A stretch of DNA of 64,000 bases from CAJJBL01 sp964519035 (lineage in GTDB: Bacteria; Pseudomonadota; Alphaproteobacteria; Puniceispirillales; Marisalimonadaceae). Location: the NCBI GenBank assembly GCA_964519035.1, contig CAZFKZ010000001.1:1-64000 (forward strand), read 5' to 3'. Positions 1 to 8,587 of this stretch are shown piece after piece (position 1 is the stretch's first letter; every line of letters starts with the position of its first letter). The notes under the pieces are model-generated. The model saw nothing but the letters and a program-made list of their open reading frames with translations, searched no databases and was not told where the DNA came from. The position numbers and the translations under genes are program-made.

Positions 1-2
1 GA

Positions 3-92
3 ACAGAAAAAGATCTTTTAACTTGGCAAGGTAAAAGAGGCGGTGCGGGTAAAATAGTTCCAACAGGATTTCCTAGGCCTCCATTATTTTAG
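3..92 (+). CDS. C-terminal fragment of an unidentified protein
   Basis: An open frame enters from the left edge and ends at a TAG at 90-92, giving 29 residues that end in GFPRPPLF. The fragment is rich in Gly, Lys and Pro (TWQGKRGGAGKIVPTGF). It is too short for me to assign a family. It lies 130 bp upstream of the TRAP operon on the same strand. The frame is convincing because it stops just before an AT-rich non-coding stretch, but the function is unknown. Confidence 0.5.
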   Translation, partial: TEKDLLTWQGKRGGAGKIVPTGFPRPPLF

Positions 93-222
93 AGTTATTC
101 ACTAGTTAAGTGTTTTTTGTTATCAAATAAACAATTTTTCAGTTAACATTTTATTGTTTAATCTTTAGAATAGATTTAACATAAATTTAACAAAATTTTA
201 ATAAATAATAGGGGAATTATTA
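93..222 (+). promoter_or_regulatory. AT-rich upstream region of the TRAP operon
   Basis: These 130 bp hold no ORF and are almost pure A/T. The heptamer TTTAACA recurs near 175 and 187. A Shine-Dalgarno AGGGGA at 210-215 sits 7 bp before the ATG of the binding-protein gene. A promoter is expected here, but I see no hexamer pair good enough to place it. Confidence 0.35.
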
Positions 223-1323
223 ATGAAACGTCGTGATTTTATTGGCAAAGCTGGAATTGGTATAGCTTCTGGAGTTGCTGCAGCGTCAGCTTTATCTACA
301 CCAGCCTTGGCCCAAACAAAGAAAACAATTACTATTGTCTCAACTTGGCCTAGAGATTTTCCAGGTTTAGGAGTTTCTGCTCAACGTTTAGCTGCAAGAA
401 TAACTGAGCTTTCTAAAGGTGCTTTAACTACTGAATATTTTGCAGCTGGAGAACGTGTAGGAGCTTTTGACTGCTTTGATGAAGTAGCTTCAGGTAATTC
501 TACTGCATATATTGCAGCTGATTACTATTGGAGAGGAAAGCACCCAGCATTTGCTTATTATACTTCTGTACCATTTGGTATGACCACAGTTGAACATAAT
601 GCTTGGACAAAATTCAATGGTGGACAAAAATTATGGGATGAACTTTCTGGTTCATTTGGACTAAAAGCCTTACCATGTGGAGCAACAGGAACTCAAGCTG
701 GTGGTTGGTTTAACAAAGAAATAAACTCTGCGGATGACTTAAAAGGTCTAAAAATGAGAATACCTGGACTTGGTGGAACTGTTATGTCTAAATTAGGCGC
801 ATCAAGTGTATCCTTACCCGGAGGTCAAATATATGAAAATCTCGTTTCAGGTGCTATTGATGCAACTGAATGGGTTGGTCCATATAATGATTATTTCATG
901 AAATTCTATGAAGCAGCAAAATACTACTATACTGGTGGAATGCATGAGCCAGGTGGACCAATAGCTTTTGGTTTTAACGCAAGCTTTTGGGGTAAATTGA
1001 GTAATTGGGAAAAAGCTGTAATAACAGCTGCTAGCATGGAAGAAAATGCAGCTCAATTTGAAGAATGTATGGCGAACAATGGTAAATACCTTAAAAAACT
1101 AGTTGAAGAGCATGGAGTACAAATCAAGACGTTTAACGATGATGTTTGGGACTCTTTTGGAACTGCAGCTGCTGAAGTTTTTGAAGAAGTTAGGGATCAT
1201 TCCCCATTAGCTAAAAAAATTGATGACTCTTTTCAAAAGAATTTAAGAGAAATAGGTGGATCAATGGCTAATTTAGAAGGAATTTTTCTAAATCAAAGAA
1301 ATAGAATACTAGGTATCGTATAA
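223..1323 (+). CDS. dctP: TRAP transporter substrate-binding protein, DctP/TakP-like
   Basis: Periplasmic binding protein that captures an organic acid and delivers it to the TRAP membrane subunits encoded next. It is 366 aa. The N-terminus carries a Tat-type signal (RRDF at residues 3-6, hydrophobic stretch, likely cleavage after ALA30), so it probably folds in the cytoplasm before export. Gln158, Arg179, Glu216 and Trp217 fall where, as I recall, the 2-oxoacid-binding protein TakP of Rhodobacter has Gln155, Arg176, Glu214 and Trp215, which bind Na+ and the keto acid. That suggests a small 2-oxo or related monocarboxylate, but this is inference. The start is supported by AGGGGA 7 bp upstream. 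A hairpin terminator or attenuator follows. Confidence 0.93.
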   Translation: MKRRDFIGKAGIGIASGVAAASALSTPALAQTKKTITIVSTWPRDFPGLGVSAQRLAARITELSKGALTTEYFAAGERVGAFDCFDEVASGNSTAYIAADYYWRGKHPAFAYYTSVPFGMTTVEHNAWTKFNGGQKLWDELSGSFGLKALPCGATGTQAGGWFNKEINSADDLKGLKMRIPGLGGTVMSKLGASSVSLPGGQIYENLVSGAIDATEWVGPYNDYFMKFYEAAKYYYTGGMHEPGGPIAFGFNASFWGKLSNWEKAVITAASMEENAAQFEECMANNGKYLKKLVEEHGVQIKTFNDDVWDSFGTAAAEVFEEVRDHSPLAKKIDDSFQKNLREIGGSMANLEGIFLNQRNRILGIV

Positions 1324-1336
1324 TATTTTAATTAAA

Positions 1337-1380
1337 AAGAGGTCAAGTGTCTGCTTGACCTCTTAATTTTTTATTTTTTA
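1337..1380 (+). terminator. Rho-independent terminator/attenuator after the TRAP binding protein gene
   Basis: A perfect 11-bp stem (AAGAGGTCAAG at 1337-1347 with CTTGACCTCTT at 1354-1364) with a 6-nt loop is followed by a T-rich tract to 1380. It lies inside the transporter operon, between the binding-protein gene and the membrane-subunit genes. It probably makes most transcripts stop after the abundant periplasmic component. Confidence 0.85.
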
Positions 1381-1402
1381 TAAAATAGTTATTGGTTTTT
1401 TT

Positions 1403-2398
1403 ATGTTTAAGTATGATCCAAAGCTTCTATCTTTGAACTCAAGCATTTTGTTATTTCGTAGTTTTGGTTGGATTATTCTTGGTCTTATTTTTTCTTTTTT
1501 AATTAATAATATTTTAGTTTTAAGTTATGATTTTCCCACTTATTACAATTTATTTACCAAAGTAAACTGGATGTCTTTTATAACTTTAGGCATTTATATT
1601 TTGGGTTTTATTTTACCTGTTTTATTTGTAATTTTGTCACCATTAAATACATTAAAATTTGATGCTTCATTGTTGCATAATTTCAATATTTATTTAATAA
1701 GAGCATGTTTTTGGGTAGTCATTCTTGTTGGGGTAACTGATTTCACTATTTCATTTATGAGAGTTGAACGTTTATTACCTATTTTTTTTAATGATTTTTT
1801 CGTTCGTGCTTTAAGTAGATCTGCTTTCGTAGGTTTGTATGTTCATTTACCTCTAATTTTGATTTCATTTATTATAGCTTTATTTACAAGAACAATTGGT
1901 TTTACATGGTTAGCTCTAATAATTGTAGCTGGTGAACTCCTAATTGTTATTTCTCGCTTTATCTTTTCATATGAACAATCCTTTATGGGTGATTTAGTAA
2001 GATATTGGTATGCTGCACTTTTTCTTTTTGCTTCAGCTTACACTTTATATGAAGATGGACATGTTCGAGTTGATGTATTTTATGCTTCTATGTCTAAGAA
2101 AACCAAAGGTGCAATTAATGCATTTGGTTGTATATTCTTAGGAGTTTCAACTTGCTTAGTAATTGTTTTAATTGGTTTTGATGGTAAGCAATCTATTATT
2201 AACAGTCCAATTATGAACTTTGAAGTTACTCAAACTGGCACTGTAGGTATGTTTATTAAATATCAAATGGCAGCTTTTTTAGGTATTTTTGCATTAACAA
2301 TGTTAATTCAATTTATCAGTTATTTTTTTGATAGTGTTGCAGATTATCAAAATAATTCTCAACTTTCTGATCAAAAACAAAATCAAAGTCACAACTAA
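1403..2398 (+). CDS. dctQ: TRAP transporter small membrane subunit (DctQ-like) with N-terminal extension
   Basis: Small integral membrane component of the TRAP transporter. It is 331 aa, against roughly 160-220 aa for a usual DctQ. The conserved DctQ-like part begins near residue 166 and includes the WLALIIVAGELL helix, a Y-x3-FLFASAYTL helix, and the H-V-R-V-D-V loop. The first ~160 residues are an extra block of about four hydrophobic helices with no recognisable motif. The start is the first ATG after the terminator. The stop is followed 11 bp later by the large-subunit gene, so the two are co-transcribed and should form one complex. What the extra helices do is unknown. Confidence 0.88.
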   Translation: MFKYDPKLLSLNSSILLFRSFGWIILGLIFSFLINNILVLSYDFPTYYNLFTKVNWMSFITLGIYILGFILPVLFVILSPLNTLKFDASLLHNFNIYLIRACFWVVILVGVTDFTISFMRVERLLPIFFNDFFVRALSRSAFVGLYVHLPLILISFIIALFTRTIGFTWLALIIVAGELLIVISRFIFSYEQSFMGDLVRYWYAALFLFASAYTLYEDGHVRVDVFYASMSKKTKGAINAFGCIFLGVSTCLVIVLIGFDGKQSIINSPIMNFEVTQTGTVGMFIKYQMAAFLGIFALTMLIQFISYFFDSVADYQNNSQLSDQKQNQSHN

Positions 2399-2409
2399 GG
2401 GTTACCTAG

Positions 2410-5073
2410 ATGGAATTATTATTTTTATTATTATTAATTTTAATTATGGCTTTAGCTCTTGGTTCAGGTTTTCCAGTTGCTTTTGCTCTTCCTGGCTCAG
2501 CTGTTTTGTCTATAGGTGCTGCTGCAATTTGTGGTTATTTTTTTGAAGATGACGTTAGCGCTTATTTTCATACTGGTAGCCCAGGTCAATGGTTATCTGC
2601 AGGCGTAACAAATTTAAGAGGAGTGTATTGGGAAGTTGAACGAGACACATTAATAGCCATACCATTATTTATTTTTATGGGAATTATGTTACAAAGGTCT
2701 AAAATTGCTGAAGATTTACTTGTTACTATGGCTCAATTATTCGGTAAAGTTCCTGGAGGGTTGGGTATTTCTGTAGTTTTTGTGGGAGCCTTATTAGCAG
2801 CAACTACTGGTATCGTGGGCGCTACTGTCGTTGCGATGGGTTTAATATCACTTCCAGCAATGTTACGAAATAATTATTCACCTTCTCTTGCAACAGGAAC
2901 AATAGCCGCTTCTGGAACTCTAGGACAAATTATTCCTCCATCAATTGTACTAATTATCTTAGCTGATCAATTAGCTTCTGCAACAGATCAGGCTGGAAGT
3001 ATAAGAAAAGGATTATACAAAGCATCAACAGGTGAGTTTTCAATGCCTTCTGTTTTTGATGTAACCTCAACTAGTGCAGGCGAAATGTTTCTTGGAGCAT
3101 TTATTCCTGGACTATTATTGGTTGCTTTGTACATGTTATTTATTCTTGTAATTGCGACCATATCTCCTAAAACAGCTCCACCTGTTCCATATAAAGGCCA
3201 GATGGATAGAGCCTTTTGGTTAAGGGTTATTATTACGTTGTTTCCACCTTTGACACTTATTATTCTAGTTTTAGGGTCTATTATTAGTGGTATTGCAACT
3301 GTAAATCAGGCTGGTGCTATTGGGGCCGCTGGTGCCATAGTTATGGCTGGATACAGACAAGCTGATGTTAATCCTAAACATGCTTTCTACCCTGCTATAA
3401 TAATGTTTGTTTCACTAGTTACGATAGCTGTACTTTTACTTAATTTTGATATGAACATCAAATCTATACAAAGTCCTTCGGATCAAATAGCTATCTACAT
3501 AGGCATAATTTCAACGTCAACTTTGGTTATTTCATTAATTTGGAGTGGTTGGAGGTTACTGGACGTTAAAAAAACTTTAAATGGAGTGATGTTAGATACA
3601 GCTAAAACAACTTCTCTAGTCTTTATTATTTTACTCGGAGCTGCTCTGCTGACTGCTGCTTTTAGGGCCTTTGGTGGAGAAGACTTAGTAAGGGATTTTT
3701 TAAATTCATTGCCTGGTGGATTTTGGTCTAAATTTATTATGGTTATGTTGGTAATTTTTATTCTTGGTTTTTTTCTAGATTTTATCGAAATAGCAGTTGT
3801 TGTTGTTCCAATTGTAGCTCCGATTTTATTGGCGGATCCTTCAGCTAATATTACTGCGGTTTGGCTGGGAGTGATGATAGGCTTAAATATTCAAACATCT
3901 TTCTTAACTCCTCCATTTGGCTTTGCTCTATTTTATTTGAGGGGAGTTGCACCAGCTATAGTAAAAACTGTTCAAATGTATAAAGGTGTAATTCCTTTTA
4001 TTTTACTTCAAGTTTTTGCTTTAGGTATTGTTGGATTTTTTCCTGCTTTGGTAAATTATCTTCCTAATAGAGTTAGTTATCTATCTGAAACAGCACCTCC
4101 ACCTAAAAATCCTAAAATCCAATATTGTTTAGAAAAGTTTGTATACAATGAAGTTAAAGATAAAAATAATATTACTGTATCATCTTTAACAAATGCTTTG
4201 ATGATAGATTTTTCTGCGTTACCATCTAAATTAGAAACAAAGGCAAAAAAATCAATTAAAAAAGGTTTAACAGCAACAAATCTTTTAGAAGATATCTTAA
4301 AAGCTGAAAATCTTGTTAAAGATGCAACAGAAGAATACCGTCCACAACTTATTAAAGTTCGTAGAATTGAAAAATTAAATAGAGATATTCAATTTCAATT
4401 AAAAATATTAAAAAATGAAATTGAAATAACTGATAATAATAAGAAAAAAATTAAAGAACAACTTGTCTTAAACTTTGAAAAACTTACTTTAAAATCTCAA
4501 AAATTACTTTCTTCTATACCTTCTTCATGGGATAATCAATATAATGATTTTAATTTATTGGTCAAAAATGAAAAAAAACTTAGAAAAAAATATAGACGTT
4601 CTTCTGATCAATTTTATTCTGAAATGTCAAACTTAGTTTTTATCTTAAAAGGGAATAAACAATTTTATAACTTAGAAAATAAAGTTAGAAACTTTGAAAT
4701 TATATTAAACAATAGTTATACCAATAAACCTTTAATCTTAAATGAGATTAAAGATTTATCCAAGGTTCTATCTTCTGTAGATGATAATGGAAAAATGAAA
4801 TCTTATTTAAATAAAATTAAACGAAAAGTAAGGAAAAAAACACCTAACTTAAAATCTATTTTAAATGATTATAATAATCTTATTAAAGTTTACGATAAAA
4901 AATTCTTATGGCTGAGTAATGCTGATACGAAGTTAACTGATAAACTTGAAAAACTTTTGACTAATACATCGCACACTTTAGGTGCTAGAAGTCAAAAAAA
5001 GATACCAAGAGAAACAGCTTTATTTTTAGCTGCATGTAATTCAGTTCATAAAGATATCTCTCTTAATTTTTAA
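2410..5073 (+). CDS. dctM: TRAP transporter large permease (DctM-like) with long charged C-terminal extension
   Basis: The ion-coupled transport channel subunit of the TRAP system. It is 887 aa, about twice a classical ~430-aa DctM. Residues 1 to about 555 are a many-helix DctM domain, including the LAATTGIVGATVVAMGLISLP segment, GTLGQIIPPS, and the C-terminal NIQTSFLTPPFGFALFYLRG motif. A Pro-rich linker (ETAPPPKNPK, about residue 563) leads into ~320 soluble, Lys/Glu/Asn-rich residues with heptad-like Leu/Ile spacing, probably helical or coiled coil, and no motif I recognise. The extension keeps the neighbours' base composition and frame, so it is not a chance read-through. It probably faces the cytoplasm. 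Confidence 0.9.
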   Translation: MELLFLLLLILIMALALGSGFPVAFALPGSAVLSIGAAAICGYFFEDDVSAYFHTGSPGQWLSAGVTNLRGVYWEVERDTLIAIPLFIFMGIMLQRSKIAEDLLVTMAQLFGKVPGGLGISVVFVGALLAATTGIVGATVVAMGLISLPAMLRNNYSPSLATGTIAASGTLGQIIPPSIVLIILADQLASATDQAGSIRKGLYKASTGEFSMPSVFDVTSTSAGEMFLGAFIPGLLLVALYMLFILVIATISPKTAPPVPYKGQMDRAFWLRVIITLFPPLTLIILVLGSIISGIATVNQAGAIGAAGAIVMAGYRQADVNPKHAFYPAIIMFVSLVTIAVLLLNFDMNIKSIQSPSDQIAIYIGIISTSTLVISLIWSGWRLLDVKKTLNGVMLDTAKTTSLVFIILLGAALLTAAFRAFGGEDLVRDFLNSLPGGFWSKFIMVMLVIFILGFFLDFIEIAVVVVPIVAPILLADPSANITAVWLGVMIGLNIQTSFLTPPFGFALFYLRGVAPAIVKTVQMYKGVIPFILLQVFALGIVGFFPALVNYLPNRVSYLSETAPPPKNPKIQYCLEKFVYNEVKDKNNITVSSLTNALMIDFSALPSKLETKAKKSIKKGLTATNLLEDILKAENLVKDATEEYRPQLIKVRRIEKLNRDIQFQLKILKNEIEITDNNKKKIKEQLVLNFEKLTLKSQKLLSSIPSSWDNQYNDFNLLVKNEKKLRKKYRRSSDQFYSEMSNLVFILKGNKQFYNLENKVRNFEIILNNSYTNKPLILNEIKDLSKVLSSVDDNGKMKSYLNKIKRKVRKKTPNLKSILNDYNNLIKVYDKKFLWLSNADTKLTDKLEKLLTNTSHTLGARSQKKIPRETALFLAACNSVHKDISLNF

Positions 5074-5095
5074 TTTTGTAATAGGTTTTTATAAA

Positions 5096-6688
5096 ATGCA
5101 ATCTTCTAAAATGTCTTATAAAAATATGATGGTAGCACCACATCATTTAGCATCAAAAGTAGGCGCTGATATTTTAAAAGAAGGTGGAAACGCCATTGAA
5201 GCAATGATTGCCTCAGCTGCAATGATATCTGTTGTTTATCCTCATATGAATTCTATGGGTGGAGATAATTTTTGGTTAATTTCTGACAAAAATAATAAAG
5301 TTACAGCTATTGATGCTTGTGGATGTGCAGCAAAATTAGCAGATATAGATTTTTATAAAAACCAAGGATTTAATTCAATACCTGAAAGAGGTCCTTTAGC
5401 GGCTTTAACAGTCCCTGGCGCAGTTGCCGGTTGGAAATTAGCCTATGAATTTAGTCAAAAAGAAATGGGAGGTAAAATGCCTCTTAGTAGATTGTTATAT
5501 GATGCTGAACAAGCTGCTAAAGATGGAATCGCAGTAACAAATACTTTAAAAAACAATTTAACTTCAAAGTTCTCCCAACTTAAAGATATACAAGGTTTCT
5601 GTGACGTATATTTAAAAAATGACAAAATACCTAATCTTGGCGATAAATTGGTTTTTTCTGCAATGTCAGAAACTTTCTCTCTATTAATTAAAAATGGATT
5701 AGATGATTTTTATAATGGAGAATTATCAAACAAAATAATTGCTGACCTTGAAATCTCTGGATCTCCCTTAAGGAAAGTAGATTTTGAAAATTTTAAAGCC
5801 TCTTTTGTTAAGCCATTAGAACTAAATATCAAAAATACGAAAGTGTTTAATCTACCTCCACCCACTCAAGGCATAGCATCAATATTAATATTAGGAGTTC
5901 TTGATAACTTATCTAACTGTTATGACGATGATTTTTCATTAATACATAATATTGTTGAAGCTACAAAAGTAGTATTTAAGGTAAGGGATAAATACATCTG
6001 TGATCCTAATTATATGGAAAAAGATGTTGAAGATTTTCTTAATTTTAATTTTATTAAATCTTTATCTAAAGATATAGATCAAAATAAAGCTTTACCATGG
6101 CCAGAATCTTCCGTAGGTGGAGATACGGTATGGTTAGGATCCTCTGATAACTATGGAAATTCTGTTAGCTTTATTCAGAGTATTTATTGGGAATTTGGGT
6201 CCGGTTTAATATTACCTAATACAGGTATAACTATGCAAAATAGAGGGATTAGCTTTTCTCTTGATGAAAAACACTTCAATAAGCTTTTGCCTGGTAGAAA
6301 ACCTTTTCATACTATTCAACCAGCTCTTGCTCACTTTGATGATGGAAGAGTTATGTCCTATGGTACAATGGGTGGTGAAGGTCAACCTCAAACTCAAGCT
6401 ACTATTTTTGCAAGATATGCGTATCTTAATAAGAATTTACAATCTTCAATAGATGAACCTAGATGGTTATTAGGTCGTACCTGGGGACAGGAGAGTACTT
6501 CACTAAAAATAGAAAATAGATTTACTGAAAGTACATATAAAAAATTGAAAGATTCTGGTCATAACATTGAAGTAACAGGAAAGTTTGAAGAAATAATGGG
6601 TCATGCAGGAGCTATTGTTAGACATCCTAGCGGGTTATTAGAAGGAGCATCTGATTTGAGAAGTGATGGTGCATCAATAGGAGAGTAG
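5096..6688 (+). CDS. ggt: Gamma-glutamyltransferase family protein
   Basis: N-terminal nucleophile hydrolase that cleaves or transfers gamma-glutamyl groups from glutathione and related amides. It is 530 aa. The start shows the family's MMVAPHHLAS...GGNAIEA region; the autoprocessing and catalytic Thr is in GGDTVWLG at Thr344, and the C-terminal half has LPGRKPFHTI and GTMGGEGQPQTQA. I see no signal peptide, which fits a cytoplasmic YwrD-like form rather than a periplasmic GGT. The gene follows the TRAP large subunit by 22 bp on the same strand, so it is likely in that operon and may process an imported compound. Its stop lies 2 bp from that of the convergent bpt gene. Confidence 0.9.
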   Translation: MQSSKMSYKNMMVAPHHLASKVGADILKEGGNAIEAMIASAAMISVVYPHMNSMGGDNFWLISDKNNKVTAIDACGCAAKLADIDFYKNQGFNSIPERGPLAALTVPGAVAGWKLAYEFSQKEMGGKMPLSRLLYDAEQAAKDGIAVTNTLKNNLTSKFSQLKDIQGFCDVYLKNDKIPNLGDKLVFSAMSETFSLLIKNGLDDFYNGELSNKIIADLEISGSPLRKVDFENFKASFVKPLELNIKNTKVFNLPPPTQGIASILILGVLDNLSNCYDDDFSLIHNIVEATKVVFKVRDKYICDPNYMEKDVEDFLNFNFIKSLSKDIDQNKALPWPESSVGGDTVWLGSSDNYGNSVSFIQSIYWEFGSGLILPNTGITMQNRGISFSLDEKHFNKLLPGRKPFHTIQPALAHFDDGRVMSYGTMGGEGQPQTQATIFARYAYLNKNLQSSIDEPRWLLGRTWGQESTSLKIENRFTESTYKKLKDSGHNIEVTGKFEEIMGHAGAIVRHPSGLLEGASDLRSDGASIGE

Positions 6689-6690
6689 TA

Positions 6691-7410
6691 TTAGATACTT
6701 TCCCATTTACTATTTTTTAAAATTTGTCCAGGTTTAAACCTTATTTTATAGGCCATGCTTGATACTTCCTTAATATAATATCCTAAATATAAATATTTAA
6801 AACTTTTTTCTTTACCATATAATAGAGATTTAATAATCATAAAATTACCTAATCCATGTTTAATATATTCAGGTTCAAAAAAACTATAAACAGCTGATAT
6901 AGCATTTTTTTGCACATCAATTAACATAACTCCAACTAATTTTTTATCAATATCGTGAAATTCCATCAGGTAAGTATCAACAGAAGATATTTCAACCATG
7001 GAAATAAATTCGTCTTCAGACATTTTAGACATAGAGCCGTTTTTATGTCTTATATTTTGATATTTTTTAAATAACTTATAGTGCTCTTCAGTTACTATAT
7101 TATTAGCTATAGTTAAGCTTAAGTCTTTAAATTTATTTTTTATGCGTCTTAAACTTTTTGTAAGTGAAAATTGATCAATAATAACTCTATACGACTCACA
7201 GGCATTACAATGGTCACAAACAGGTCTATACATCCAATTTTCAACTCTTCTAAAACCATTTAATGATAATTCATCAAAAATTGAGTTATTAAAGGATATA
7301 TCTGTAGCTATTCTTTTCTCTACTCGACCTTCAATATAAGGGCAAGGGGCTGCTTTTGTAAGCATATATATAGATTGTTCTAAAATATTTTTTGTTTTTA
7401 TACCGCTCAT
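6691..7410 (-). CDS. bpt: Aspartate/glutamate leucyltransferase (N-end rule)
   Basis: Transfers leucine (or arginine in relatives) from aminoacyl-tRNA to proteins with N-terminal Asp or Glu, marking them for ClpAP degradation. It is 239 aa, near family length. The N-terminus has the conserved APCPYIEG motif, and RPVCDHCNACESYR carries the paired cysteines. The C-terminal half is the GNAT-like acyltransferase fold with YLGYYIKEVSSMAYK. The gene follows hemB by 20 bp on the same strand, an association seen in other alphaproteobacteria, so the two are probably co-transcribed. Confidence 0.92.
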   Translation of the reverse strand: MSGIKTKNILEQSIYMLTKAAPCPYIEGRVEKRIATDISFNNSIFDELSLNGFRRVENWMYRPVCDHCNACESYRVIIDQFSLTKSLRRIKNKFKDLSLTIANNIVTEEHYKLFKKYQNIRHKNGSMSKMSEDEFISMVEISSVDTYLMEFHDIDKKLVGVMLIDVQKNAISAVYSFFEPEYIKHGLGNFMIIKSLLYGKEKSFKYLYLGYYIKEVSSMAYKIRFKPGQILKNSKWESI

Positions 7411-7430
7411 ATTTATAATTACGACTTTTA

Positions 7431-8468
7431 TTAATTTTTTTTATCTTTTTGATTTATTAGTTCTTGAGCTACATAAGGTGCAAAATAAGTAATTATACCA
7501 TTACATCCAGCTCTTTTAAAAGCGATCATACTTTCCATTATTGTCTTTTTTTCGTCAAGCCAGTTATTTTTTATAGCACCCATTATCATGGAATATTCGC
7601 CTGAGACTTGATACGCATATATAGGAATTTTAAACTCTTGTTTAACTCTATATATTATATCTAGATAGGGCATAGCTGGTTTTATTATTATCATGTCTGC
7701 ACCTTCAGATAGATCTAGTGATATCTCTTTTAATGCTTCTTCTGCATTAGCAGGATCCATTTGATAACTTTTTTTATCTTTAGTTGATGATGTCAATAAT
7801 GAGCCAACAGCATCTCTAAACGGGCCATAAAAAGCAGAGGCATATTTTGCTCCATAAGACATTATTTGCACATTGTTAAAACCTTCTTCATCTAAAGCAT
7901 CTCTGATCATTCCAACTCTTCCATCCATCATATCACTTGGTGCAATTACATCACAGCCAGCTGCTGCCTGCACAACTGCTTGTTTGCATAATATATCTAT
8001 AGTTTTATCGTTGTCTATTTCATCATTATAAAAAATCCCATCATGACCATGATTTGTAAAAGGATCCAAAGCTACATCACAAATAACACCTAATTCTGGG
8101 TTAATTTTTTTAGCAATTCTTATAGATTCACATATTAAGTTCTTATCATTATAAGATTCTTTGCCACAAGGGCTTTTTAAATCGTTTTTTATTTTGGGAA
8201 ATAAAGCAATTGCTGGGATGCCTAGAGATGTTACACGCTCAATTTCCTTATCTAATAAATCAAGAGAAAACCTATAGATATTTGGCATTGATTCTATAGG
8301 TTCTTTTTTATTATTTCCGTATGTAACAAAAATAGGATAAATTAGATCATCAACTGATAAATTAGTTTCTCTAACTAATTTACGAGAAAATTCTTTCATC
8401 CTATTTCTTCTCATCCTCACCCTAGGATAACTATTTAATGCAAGAAATTGATTTGAGTTTTTTTTCAT
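7431..8468 (-). CDS. hemB: Delta-aminolevulinic acid dehydratase (porphobilinogen synthase)
   Basis: Condenses two 5-aminolevulinate molecules into porphobilinogen in haem synthesis. It is 345 aa. The Schiff-base lysines are Lys208 (in YGAKYASAFYGPF) and Lys263 (in IIIKPAMPYLD). The metal segment is DVALDPFTNHGHDG (residues 131-144), with none of the three cysteines of zinc-type enzymes, so it should be the Mg2+-type of alphaproteobacteria. It is divergent from proS across 119 bp. The start is the ATG that gives a normal-length N-terminus. Confidence 0.96.
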   Translation of the reverse strand: MKKNSNQFLALNSYPRVRMRRNRMKEFSRKLVRETNLSVDDLIYPIFVTYGNNKKEPIESMPNIYRFSLDLLDKEIERVTSLGIPAIALFPKIKNDLKSPCGKESYNDKNLICESIRIAKKINPELGVICDVALDPFTNHGHDGIFYNDEIDNDKTIDILCKQAVVQAAAGCDVIAPSDMMDGRVGMIRDALDEEGFNNVQIMSYGAKYASAFYGPFRDAVGSLLTSSTKDKKSYQMDPANAEEALKEISLDLSEGADMIIIKPAMPYLDIIYRVKQEFKIPIYAYQVSGEYSMIMGAIKNNWLDEKKTIMESMIAFKRAGCNGIITYFAPYVAQELINQKDKKN

Positions 8469-8587
8469 TTTTACTGCCTGTATGTAATTACATATATTGC
8501 AATTTACACCTCAATAAACTATCAATCAACTTAGTTTTATTTTTAGTTAATATATAACAATTATATGCCTTATGAGGGATTTTTAAA
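8469..8587. promoter_or_regulatory. Divergent hemB/proS intergenic region
   Basis: These 119 bp separate divergently transcribed hemB and proS, so promoters for both strands must lie here or overlap the gene starts. The sequence is AT-rich with no clear repeat or hairpin. The proS side has GAGGG at about 8574-8578, which can serve as a Shine-Dalgarno site. Confidence 0.4.

Noticed and set aside
2328..2546. 72-codon plus-strand frame across the dctQ/dctM junction
   Set aside because: Out of frame with both TRAP subunits and mostly inside dctM; a shadow of hydrophobic codons.
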